Shown in pieces: positions 42,195 to 52,472 of a DNA stretch of 63,315 nt (position 1 is the first letter of the stretch; each line of letters starts with the position of its first letter). The notes beneath the pieces are model-generated. The model saw only the letters and a program-made list of their open reading frames with translations, was not told where the DNA came from and ran no database searches. The DNA is taken from assembly GCA_023231475.1 (NCBI GenBank), contig JALJEE010002763.1, forward strand, positions 1 to 63,315, written 5' to 3'. The translations under genes were made by a program, and so were the position numbers. The DNA comes from Seison nebaliae (lineage: Eukaryota; Rotifera; Pararotatoria; Seisonacea; Seisonidae).

Positions 42195-43039
42195 ATGACA
42201 ATAGATCATGTGTTCATAATCAGTAAAGCTGGTTGCCTCCTTTATTATTATGACAGGAACAAACGACAAATATCAGAACCAATTGTAGAAACGTTTTCAT
42301 ATCCATTACCTTTGTCGTTGAAATTGTTTGATGGTCGGATAGTGGTCGATTTCAATGAAACAGAGAAAGTAAAATGTAAATTTATTTTGAAAAGAAAATT
42401 TTCATTCCTTCTTTTTATCAGATGGTTACGCGTTAAGAAAAGTAAATGGAAAACCATTAGTGGATTGTAATAAAGTACCGAAGAGACGAGAGGATGGAGA
42501 AGACGACTTAATTCCAATTTTCGATTATATTGAAGATGAAAATCATTTTCCAATTAAATGTGAATTCGAGAAGAAGAAGATGAGTGCGAATGAACGACTA
42601 ATATTTGCAGGAATGTTTCAAGGGTTCCATTTTTCCATTTGCTGAAAATTTTCAATTCCTTTCCATTAGTATCAGTGCCATTGCACAACAAATTGCGCCA
42701 TGCAAAAAATCGTCAGGAATTAATCAAATAGTCACTTCAACTTATACATTGTTCTGCTTCCAGCCGCTGACAGGTTTTCACTTTCAAAAATCGTTTGATC
42801 AATTCCATTCTTCAGGGATAAAATTCATCGCCATAACCGACAAATCACAAACGGAACATTCGATGCAACCATTCTTCCGTCATGTGTATGAATTGTATGC
42901 TGATTACGTTCTCAAAGATCCTTTCCACATTTTGGAGATGCCCATCAAATCAATTTTATTTAGTGAATATTTCAATAAATTTATCAGTCAAATTCAACAA
43001 GAACAATTAGCTTTACAGATGCATCATCGTTCTGATTAG
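42195..43039 (+). CDS. TRAPPC4: Trafficking protein particle complex subunit 4 (TRAPPC4/Trs23, sybindin)
   Basis: A longin-fold core subunit of TRAPP, the Rab1/Ypt1 guanine-nucleotide exchange and tethering complex for ER-to-Golgi traffic. Exons 42195-42375, 42422-42623, 42670-42773 and 42816-43039 give 236 aa (human about 219). The start MTIDHVFIISKAGCLLYYY is the first longin strand. The PDZ-like insert (NGKPLVDC) is followed by SANERLIFAGMFQG, FCFQPLTGIKFIAITD and the closing helix HVYELYADYVLKDPF with LEMPI, all family signatures. The first intron begins GTAAAT, one of only four non-GTT donors in the window; the other two begin GTT. The spacing to Otx is 581 bp on the same strand. Confidence 0.92.
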
Positions 43040-44169
43040 AATTCAAACGGCATTTCATTATTAAAAAAAAGATTCTGAAAAAACGAAAATTTTGATTCAA
43101 TTTCTTATTTATTCTTACTTCTTGAAGAGAAGCATTATAAATTTGTGTATATAAATATATATAAACCATATATGTTCATTCAAATAAATTATCTACTACT
43201 CATTTGGAAGTTTGTTTGATATGACTCATATTATTATGTTTTTCAGATTTTAAATTTAATTATATTACGTTCTTAATGAAATAACAAATTCACAAACAAT
43301 AACTTTTAAAAAAACAACAACATTTCTTTTGAGGAGTTAATCGAATTAGATAATTTCCAGAATGTTTCAAGAAAATATGAAAATTTTAGAGTAATCTTAT
43401 AATCTAGTATTATGAATTAGAGAATGATTTTTTTCGTGCGAAGTGAGGAGGTTCGGACCAGAAATTTTGTCAATAAGAGAAAAAAGTCGACGTGAGAAGA
43501 GGATTGGCAGTTGGAGAAAACCTACTGTGGCGAAGAACGTAGTGTGCAAAGAAAGATCGTTTCCAAAGATCAATAAAGAGGAATCTGAGGAGAGGAGTCT
43601 CGACGTTTTGACGATGTAAGTAATCTAAAGCGAAAGAAACGTCAACGGAATCGAAGGCCTTAGAGAGTTCGAGAAAGAGACACGTCAATTCTGCAAACCA
43701 TCCGTTGTCACCTTGTTTCTCCAATTTATTCTACAGATAACACCCACTTTTCTAACTTGGATTTAAGTGTTCTGCTATCAATCCAATCTCTTCTTTTCCA
43801 TTATGGTTCTCCATAGTCCGAATTTAATAGTTCTACAACAACGTTTCCAGGAATCTAAGGAACTTGTTGAACCACAATGGCCTTTTGAAAAATATTGAAA
43901 ATTTTGTTAGAAAGTTATTCGATGTGAAAGAAATATATCCTTTTAGTGTAATGATCGCACTCCGTCAACATTCAAACGGTACTGTATGTATGAAAACTAT
44001 ACATAAAGCATGGGAAATTTGAAAAAAAAGAACATATTAGAAATTTAAATTGCTTCAATTTTAAATTAAAATAAACTTTTGATAAGGACAACTATATAAT
44101 TTTATTAAGTTTGGTAATTTTTTCAAATTAAATATCTGTTTTCACAATACAATTTCATTGCAGATAATC
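43040..44169. other. Intergenic with retroelement relic
   Basis: A 1.1-kb AT-rich spacer between TRAPPC4 and SUB1. Apart from the reverse-transcriptase fragment at 43470-43724 I see nothing recognisable. Confidence 0.5.
43470..43724 (-). pseudogene. Non-LTR retrotransposon reverse-transcriptase fragment
   Basis: The minus-strand frame contains LFLELSKAFDSVD, which matches the reverse-transcriptase motif block usually written (F)LDLxKAFDxVD in LINE-type elements, with the catalytic D of that block present. It is followed by FALDYLHRQNVETPLLRFL, resembling the next helix. The YxDD motif, other RT blocks and endonuclease are absent, and stops bound the fragment on both sides. The local sequence is less AT-rich than its flanks. 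It is best read as a short decayed relic. Confidence 0.6.
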
Positions 44170-44794
44170 ATGGTAAGAAAGACGACGAAATCAACGGGTA
44201 GAGTTAGTAATCCGATTTCATAATTAGTTTGAACTTCGATAATTGCAGATAAGCAAGCCGAAACGTAACAAACGGAGGACATCCCGTATGATTGGCGATT
44301 CGGAGGAAGAAGTGGAAGACCTAAAGGTGCAAGTTAAAGAGGTTGAAAAAGAAGATACAACTGAAGAAAAGAAGGAGAATGAAGATGTGGAGAAAGAAGT
44401 GGATGAGGATGAGGTCAACATGGAGGATTCGAAAGAGAAAAAGAAAGAAATGGTAAAAGAAGCGGAAAAAGATGATGAAGAAATGTTTAAGAAGAAGAAA
44501 AAAGTTGTGAAAAAAGAAATAGAAGAAGACAAAAAATTTCAACTTGGAAACTCGAATAAATATGTGAATATTCGAATGTTTAAAGGTGTTCTATTATTAT
44601 CTTATCTCACTTATTTTTTCATTCTATTTTATCGTTAATTTCATTTGTAAGGTAAGAGATATGTGGATATTCGTGAATATTACACAGCGAAAGGAGAACT
44701 GTTACCAGGGAAGAAAGGTATCTCATTAAATGATGAAAATTGGAAATCATTTCTCGAACAGATTGAAGAAATAAAAGATATGTTCGAAAGATAA
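44170..44794 (+). CDS. SUB1: RNA polymerase II coactivator p15 (SUB1/PC4)
   Basis: A nuclear single-stranded-DNA-binding coactivator. Exons 44170-44202, 44249-44585 and 44652-44794 give 170 aa. The N-terminus is basic (MVRKTTKSTGR, KPKRNKRR), followed by a long Glu/Lys-rich acidic linker, then the PC4 domain: FQLGNSNKYVNIRMFKGK, YVDIREYYTAKGELLPGKKG and ISLNDENWKSFLEQIEEI. The spacing FKGK-RYV-DIREY equals that of the family only if intron 2 starts GTGTTC; a GTT donor three bases downstream would shorten the domain by one residue. The acidic region is longer than in typical SUB1. The gene is convergent with the claudin-like gene, with only 97 bp between the stop codons. Confidence 0.92.
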
Positions 44795-44891
44795 CATTGA
44801 AACTCGTTTTGAGAGAATGAGATAATTTGTTTATTCTTATATAAATTTATTAACAAATTTGAAATATCATCAAAGTTTTTAAAATCATATT

Positions 44892-46001
44892 TCATTGTGG
44901 AGGATAACCAATTACCATGTTCGACGGATTCTGTTGGAATTGTTGCGTATCAATCATTTGTATTTGTTGTGGTTGTGCTGAAGGTATTGCATCATTGGGA
45001 AGATCGGTATATCCAATGGGATTTCCCGAATTGTCCAAAACTATAAATTTCTGTTGATTTCCTCCTGATGGTAATTGTTGAGGTTGTTGTTGTTGTTGAT
45101 TTGTTTCGTAATTATAATTTGTTGTGGGATGTGATTGATCATAATCTAATTGTCGATCAGATCGATGAACTTTGTTCGGTTCTCGATAATTGTCAGAATT
45201 ATCGTCAGGAAAATAATCATCATTTTTATCGAATGCTTTATTCGTAGCTTGTTTGATATCGTTATATGCATCTTTCATGTCATGCCATTTGCCTTTCTTC
45301 AATTTATATCTATTTTCATTTATCCAGTTAATAAGAAATTAATCATAAATAAAACCGTTTCATTTGTTGCAAACCATAAATAAGAAGCAGTAGCGATGCG
45401 ATAAATAAGAAGACACAACCGAAAGCGCTAACAGCAATCATTGACAATGAAGTGGTGGCTGGTGGATTTGATAATTCACCTTCAAACACACCTAAACTTG
45501 CTGCCTAAATTTTTAGAACGTTAATTAGAATGATAAAAAATTAAAAGTGAACTATTAATATTGAGCCGAAGATACCGAGAATGCCAACGATAATGAACCA
45601 AAGGAATCCTCGTACACAAACGATGAATGCAATGACACTCATCAAGAATGCAGGAATATAGCATAACATTGCAACTACTTGGAGTGCTTGAATAGTCTTC
45701 ATGGCGGCTAAATGGAAATAATTGAAATATATATTTTCATATTAAAAGACAAACTTGGTAATTGAACGTTTTGGAGACCGGTCCTCAAACTCGTTCGATT
45801 TCCATGCCAACTGGCACAATTATCTACATTCCTCCCATTTTGGATGTCACATATTCTCCATAAACCCGATTCCATTTCCAGTGTGTCGAAACGGAGCCAT
45901 GTTGGCGATGAGAAAGCGACGATATTGAGAATAAATGAGAGGACCATCAGAAGTATTCCAACTAGAAGGATGATCCTCAACGCGTTTACACTAATTGCCA
46001 T
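44892..46001 (-). CDS. Claudin/PMP22-like four-transmembrane protein with Gln-rich tail
   Basis: Exons (minus strand) 46001-45755, 45707-45553, 45504-45356 and 45309-44892 give 322 aa. TM1 is IILLVGILLMVLSFILNIVAF. The first extracellular loop carries the claudin-type W…GLW…C…C pattern (SPTWLRF, ESGLWRICDI, DNCASW). TM2, TM3 and TM4 follow, the last near FGCVFLFIASLLLLLIYG. A cytoplasmic tail of about 140 aa is rich in Gln, Pro, Asn and Asp (NQQQQQPQQLP). Claudin-like proteins of arthropods act in septate junctions, but the tail here is unlike them and the precise family within PMP22/EMP/claudin is uncertain. All three introns start GTT. Confidence 0.8.
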
Positions 46002-47842
46002 TTTAGTGACCCGTTAATTTCGTTGAACTCTCATATAAAGAATGCGGGGAACATAGACAATGAATGAATAATGATCTTACTTGTTTCTCTAACAATAAAT
46101 ATCTGAAGTTAATTGAACGTATTAATTCTCATCTCTACCCCCAAACCAGAACTAACAAAGTGAATCGTAAAAAATTAATTTTTGATAATAGTCACTAATA
46201 TTTCTCCTATTCTCATCTATTCATTTCATTCAACATACACTCATCCATCTCTTCTATATCGTCTTATAACAATTGGTAGAACTAACTAAACTACGATCTC
46301 TATTTAGATATGTTTATTCTTTTTTCTATATATATTTATATATACATATATACAAATCGCGAATCTAACAATCTTTCCATGTGCATCATAGGAACGAAAC
46401 GTATATTGAAGTTTAGATGTATATGTGTTTTTGTTGTACGTCGAATTGGTAAAATAAAATTTTATGTATCCACCAAATATTTATGTATCACGTTAGACGA
46501 CACCCAAAGGACGAATTATCAATACGTCACAGTTCATTGGATGAGTAAAACGATGATGATAAGAAAAGGGAAATTGTATGAGAAAAAAATTATTTACGAA
46601 AGTCGTAAAACTAATCCGGTAGACGATATGGAAAAAAAATTATGAAAGTATTTTACGTGATTTTATTTATTCCGATAAGAAGAGAATTGATCCCGATACA
46701 ACTCCTCCGTCGTCAAACAGATCGATAGTATTTTCCTCATGTTCACTGACGTCACAATAGCAATTTAAGCTTCAAGAAACGATAGTCGAAAAGAAAACAT
46801 ATCCACGAAATATTAACCAATGTCAAGGTAGAAAAAAGCATTTCACATCCTTTGAGAGAATAATGAATAATTTCAGTTCATAGAAATTCATTTCGTCTTT
46901 CTTTTTTCATTTATCATCAATTTAATGGTCGATCAATAAATCGATACAGAAGAGAATTAAATGACAAATAAATCAACCAGGAAAAAAGGAAGCGATTGAA
47001 AAAATAAGAAAAAGTATAAATCTTTCGGATAAACAAATTGAGTGAAGCTGAAATTGAGATCGACTTTTCTTTTGGACCAGAAGATGTGGCGATAAAAAAC
47101 GACAATTCGCATTTAATGAATGAAGGAACGAAATTAGTATTTTTTCTCTCACTCCCAATGAAAGGTGTGAATTTGTAGGAAAATTGTCGATCTGTTTTGT
47201 CCATCTTCAGATCTCTATGTTCAACTCAAATAAATTAAGGAGAATCATTTGTAATAATAATTATGAAAATAAATTATAAAAGAATAATAACAAATTGAAT
47301 TGACAAATGCAAATGGATCGAGAGCATTTCTGTTCTTCGTTCACGAGGAAAAGATGAATCTTCAAATTAACAAACAAAAGATGAGGATTTTTTGTTGGGT
47401 GAATAAAAATGATTTTTTTCAAATTTTATAATATGAACCAACATCTTTAGTGGTGAACGAAAACGTTATTTTTTCAGTTTAGTTGATCGACATTAAGAGA
47501 AAGAATAAGGATAAAGCAAAATTTCGGAGGAAGTTTTTCGTTTTTAATTTTGTTTGTTGTCGTCGTCGTCGTCGTTGTTGTCGTGTTCTTAGAATTCGGG
47601 TCGAAATATAATATGTGATTTATCTAATCGCTTAAATATTTGGCAATATATCTGATGGATTAGATGATTGAGTGACTGATTATTGATTGAATCAACTGGG
47701 TAATAGAATGTATGTTGGATGAGTATAAGAAGTTTCTTTTGTGTTCGAGTGTGATGAAGAGAAGAAGATGATGATTCTTAGATTGAACAAGACGAAAATT
47801 ATAATTTCATTCTTTTTTTTTTGATAATTGATGGAATAGACT
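46002..47842. other. Intergenic spacer with microsatellites
   Basis: A 1.8-kb AT-rich spacer between the claudin-like gene start and the Lis1 stop. It contains a (ta)n-type tract near 46318-46350 and a (gtc/gtt)n tract near 47552-47582. The open frames at 46310-46645 and 46917-47204 have no recognisable motifs. Confidence 0.5.
47552..47582. repeat. (GTC/GTT)n trinucleotide microsatellite
   Basis: A run of GTCGTCGTCGTCGTC flanked by GTTGTTGTC lies in the 3' flank of Lis1. It is non-coding as far as can be seen. Confidence 0.6.
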
Positions 47843-49316
47843 TCAGATATATTGCCAAATCTTCACCAATTTGTCAACACCACCTGTGGCAATCATCAAT
47901 TTATTGGGATGTAAGGCAACAGTCGTACAAAAATGTGAATGACATTCCAATGAACTGACATAATGTTTCCGAACCAGATCCCAAACTTTCACCGTTTTAT
48001 CGTCACTGGCGGAGAGGAGACAATGACTGAAAGGCATGAACACAACCTCTCTCACCCAATTGTTATGTCCTTGTAAAGTGAAGAGCAAGGTACCGTTATC
48101 ACCATTCCATATTTTTATCATTCGATCTCGACTACCAGACGCCAACAAATGCTCAATTTCATCTAATGATTTTCCTTTCGATTTATCTTTCGATCCATTC
48201 ATTTTTATATCAGTCGTAATAGAAGAAATTTCTTTTTTAATCGGAGGTCCCCAAGCAACACATTCTACTATATGATCATGACCTTGGAGAACTTCGGTGA
48301 TTTGATAATTTTTCAATTCCCAAATTTGAATTAAATTATTATTTCCACATGCTGCCAACGTCGTTCCATCATCATGGATTCGAACCATTCTTATCCAATT
48401 TCCAGCCGTTAATCGTTGGTTCGAATAACCGGTATTGACAGACCATTGTTGAATGGATTGATCACGTGAACCCGAATAGACGACTTGGGATGATGGTGAA
48501 ACACAAACACTCGTTATCGTATGAGTATGACCGGTGAAAGTATTGATACATTTAATGGAACGTTCATTCGTCATCATATCCCAAATTTTTATTCTCAAAT
48601 CGGCCGAACATGAAACGAGCAATTTGCCGTTTGATGAGAAGGAGATATCTTGGACAACATCTGTATGTCCATGTAATGTCTGTTCGAAAACTCCAGTTTC
48701 ATAATTCCATAAACGAATAGTGGAATCTTGACTAGATGATGCCAAAATGGAGAAAATCGGATGGAAAATCACTCGAGTAACCTCCGACCGATGACCAGCC
48801 AAAACAAATTTTTCAGTAAAACATTTTGGAATCGAACTACTTCCTGTCGACGACACACTATTGGCCATGGAGAAAACGGATTCGGAGTCTTTACTCGAAA
48901 CTTTCACTTTCTCTTCCAATAATCCATTCGTCTTCTCTAACTCCATTACTCGCTGCTGCAATCGAACCACCGCGCCCCATTTATTGGTGAGGAGACCATC
49001 ATATTTCTTATTTGTCTTGTCGAAATCTAATTGTGTTTCATTTAAAAATTCTTCTAATGTTTTCGATAAACCTGTTAATGTCATCAATAAACACAATTGA
49101 GATTAATAGAAGATTTATTATTGATAAATTTCATAAAATAATAATGAATGGAAAAAATAAACAAAAATTTTCAAATTTTCTTTAAAAACAATTTGATTAA
49201 AATCAATTAAAGAGGATTAAAGGCGATGATGATGAAGTGGATGTTTAACCTTTTTCCGTTAAATAATTGGCGATGGATTGATGTAGGTCATTGAGTTGTT
49301 TCGCAGATAATATCAT
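47843..49316 (-). CDS. Lis-1: Lis1 / PAFAH1B1 WD-repeat dynein regulator
   Basis: A dynein/dynactin regulator required for nuclear migration and mitotic spindle positioning. Exons (minus strand) 49316-49250 and 49071-47843 give 431 aa. The N-terminal LisH dimerisation motif (LNDLHQSIANYL) comes from the first exon and joins in phase to GLSKTLEEFLNETQLDFD. A coiled coil follows (AVVRLQQRVMELE). Seven WD repeats form the propeller, including VTRVIFHPIFSILASSSQD, VQDISFSSNGKLLVSCSAD, ASGSRDRMIKIW, LLSASDDKTVKVWDL and the closing GGVDKLVKIW. The length and order match the family (about 410 aa). The single intron is 178 nt, begins GTTAAA and lies inside the LisH region. Confidence 0.96.
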
Positions 49317-51025
49317 TCTTCAAATTCTCTTCCAGTGTGAAAAGATGTTTATTGAAATTCGGTTGACATTCAACTAAATTTAGATCTAAAATGTCCGATT
49401 GAGAATTGGAAGTAAATCAACAGAAACGAATAAAAGGAGAATTATTAAAATTAGATGTTGGAAGAATCTTATTTCATTCATGTTAATTATCATATACTTG
49501 ACATTCAACTAATCATGAAAGGAATTGACATAAATAGAGAGAATATGAAAAGAAATTCATTCAAAATTCATTCGATTTCTTTAGGTATCTCTCGTTCTAT
49601 CATTCGTTCGTTCGTTCTTTCTGAGTTGGGAGAATTATTGAAAGAATACGAAAGGAGAAGGGAAGTGAGAATGGGAAAGGAAACATAAAAACCATTAAAT
49701 AAAATTTTAACGAAAAGTCGATAATAAAAATGAGGAAATTTCCGCAATTATTCGGGAGGACTTCTCAATTTTTTCTTCTTTTTTTTTAGACAATCACAAT
49801 TCGAATAAAACAAATTAAACAACAATTGATCAGAAGATACAGAATGAAATCTAACACAAAATTCCTTCTCTTCACAATTACATAACACATATTTCTCTCG
49901 AGCGATTTCTTCTTCAAAAAAAATTATTTTTTTCAAATAAATTATTGATATTCTTCTACTTCCTTTTAATCGATCAATGGACATATACGTCTCAATAATT
50001 AGGAAATAAATAAATGAATGACAATATTATTAGTAATACTGACAAGATGATCATATGCACACAATTCTCCTCCTCGCCCAGTACACATATACAGGACGAG
50101 TGATTTATTCAATAATTTCCTATACACTCCTCTCCACCCCAACACACAGTCGATGTGTCGCTGTAAATTCTGAGAAATTAATATGGGTAGCGACGAACTC
50201 AAGCCCTATAATTAAATATGGAAAGATCAGATTTATTCTATTTACAGTATCTCCAATCTCAATTCACTTTTTCCCTTTCAATTTTACTAATGACTTATCT
50301 CCAAAATATTATTTAAAATTCTAAATATTTTAATTTAACCTCTTCACAAAGATAATCCATCTATCAATCATTAAAACTTTTCCATATCATTCAAATGGCA
50401 TTCAAATTCAGGATGAAATTATATAAAAGAAAACCGGACTTGTCCTTAAATTTTGGAATACTCCTTTGATAAACGAATAGTTGACTAAAGCATTTCGAGA
50501 TAGCATAACTTTAAGAAACATTTTTTAAAAATTTCAATTCCTAACATTCATTTACAAAATGGATAAATTTTTTTATTTTACTTCTATAATGTGCCGAACG
50601 TTTTAGCTCAAAAAGTTTAAATTAAAAGTCCTTTGATATCCTGGATTTAAAATTGATATATTAAGTTCAAACAACCAGAAATCGAGGGAAAAGTTTCAGT
50701 AAAAAATATGAGAAAAGTCGAATATGAAATTTCCATTTGTGCCATAACTTTGTCAAAACTTGAATTTGTTCTTCATTCTCGATAGAAGAAAGAAGAAACT
50801 TTTCTTGAAAACATTTATAATTGAGTTAATTAATTTGATAGTTAGGTATTAGGTATTAGTAATTTGACTTAAGTGGACAGTTGGGCATCTATCAACATTT
50901 TATAGAAGAAATGTTTATTCTTTGCCAAAGTCTTCGTTGTTATAAGAAATTAAGGAATTGGGTTGAATAAAGATGGATTAAATAAAAACGATTAGTTTTC
51001 AATTCATTTTTATTCGCATGAAATT
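49317..51025. other. Intergenic spacer between Lis1 and the lectin-like gene
   Basis: A 1.7-kb AT-rich stretch between divergent genes. Short frames (49455-49688, 49748-49984 minus, 49999-50202 minus and 50055-50324) have no recognisable motif. It probably contains both promoters. Confidence 0.5.
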
Positions 51026-51938
51026 ATGATTTTCATATTCTTAATTTCTTTTATGATTTTTTATAAGTTTAATTTCCTTCGATAATTTCAAAATATATTC
51101 TCCTCCGCCAGAGTCTTATCGAGGAAGAGTATTCCCTGTATTGTTGGAGACCGTTAATTTTTCTTTTAAAGTTAATTGTGACATATCTCTAATAGCCCAT
51201 TATATTTTAGTTCATAATTTCTGTTTTTATCTCCATCATGCTCCCGAACCGATGAACGAGGCAGCACTTATTTGTAAGGAACGAGGTGCCGAACTGATTT
51301 CGTTCAATAACGATAGATGGTATGAGGAAGAGATGACTGGTTAGAAATTAAGTTATCAGTTATTGATGAATATGAAAATTGAAGAAGTGTTGAGGACGTT
51401 GTTCGTTCAAGATGTTTGGGTGAATATCAAGAGACAATTTGATTATAATGGGAAATCGGTATGGTTATGGCAACGATATGATAAACGATTATCCGAACGG
51501 AAACATTTACCTGAGTCAAGTATTTTCGGGAATGTCTTGTGGAATACTATAGAAATGAATATGGATCATTGTGCATCACTCAGTTTCGATATGGCACTTG
51601 GTCTACGATCAACTTATTGTAGTGAACGATATTATTTCGTTTGTCGTTTAGGTGATAAGGATGGGAAGAAAGTGGAATATAAATGTGTAAAGAATGAATG
51701 GGAAGATTTTTATTTCAAAATTTTAATGGGCGCTATATCATTTACCATATTAACTTGCGTCATCTTCTTTTATCTCTATTACAGATTGTATACATCTTTA
51801 TTCTCCAAAAATCGTCCTATGGGTGAAAATGTTAAAAATCGTTTGAATTTTTTTGACGGGAAAATGATGACAGCAGAACCTGTAGTTCATGACCGTTTTG
51901 AAAATGCTCCATTTCGACAACCAATCGACATTAAGTGA
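51026..51938 (+). CDS. Single-pass membrane C-type lectin-like protein
   Basis: Exons 51026-51066, 51112-51152, 51211-51339 and 51385-51938 give 254 aa. A short hydrophobic N-terminus (MIFIFLISFMIFY) serves as signal peptide. A C-type lectin-like fold follows: CIVGD…FCFYLHHA, EAALICKERGAELISFNN, DVWVNIKR, SVWLWQRYDKRLS and CASLSFD…YCSERYYFVCR. The Ca2+/sugar motifs EPN or QPD and WND are not present, so sugar binding is doubtful. A transmembrane helix (MGAISFTILTCVIFFYLYY) and an approximately 45-aa cytoplasmic tail end the protein. The third intron is 45 nt, a multiple of three, and carries the only in-frame stop between exons. All three introns begin GTT. An AATAAA at 51946-51951 follows the stop almost at once. 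Confidence 0.78.
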
Positions 51939-52472
51939 AAAGATCAATAAAATTTTTATAATTCTTCGTTTAACTTTACATGTTTTGAGAAAGATATCAG
52001 ACAAACAGAACAGTGAGAAAAAAGATAGATAATATGTATAAAGAGGCAATCAATAGAATGGATATACTTGTTTATCATTATCATCATCATCATCATTCAT
52101 TTGTTGTTGTCATTTATTTTTAGCGATGAAAATAAAAATATTTCACTTTCTTTTAATAATTATTGTAAGAGATTCGACCATTCCAATCCATATTTTCATC
52201 AAACATCCATCGAGATAAAATTTCAATAAAATTTCAACAAAGAAAATACTTTTTTTAAAATAATAAATAATAAAAGTCTTCTTCTTGTGTGTTTAGAGAA
52301 CGATATTGTTTTAGGAGTAATTGTAATAGTTGTAGCAGTAAGATTTGTAGTTATAGTAAGGAGAAGTGATAATTGAACTTCTGTGTTGATTGTGTGTTGA
52401 AGGAAACTTATTATTTTGTGCAATTTTGTAAATTTTGTGTTGAGAAGAGTTGTTGAATGAAAGAGACTTTCG
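51939..52472. other. Convergent spacer between lectin-like gene and OSR1 kinase
   Basis: A 534-bp AT-rich spacer with an (atc)n tract near 52077-52100. It should hold both 3' UTRs. No gene is visible. Confidence 0.5.

Noticed and set aside
46310-46645. Open frame of 111 codons near the claudin-like gene
   Set aside because: It starts in a TA microsatellite and shows no domain or protein-like conservation.
51342-51344. In-frame TAG in the lectin-like gene, suggesting a pseudogene
   Set aside because: A 45-nt intron starting GTTAGA and ending TGAAG removes it and restores a good lectin-fold join (EEEMTEVLRTL), consistent with the donor rule.
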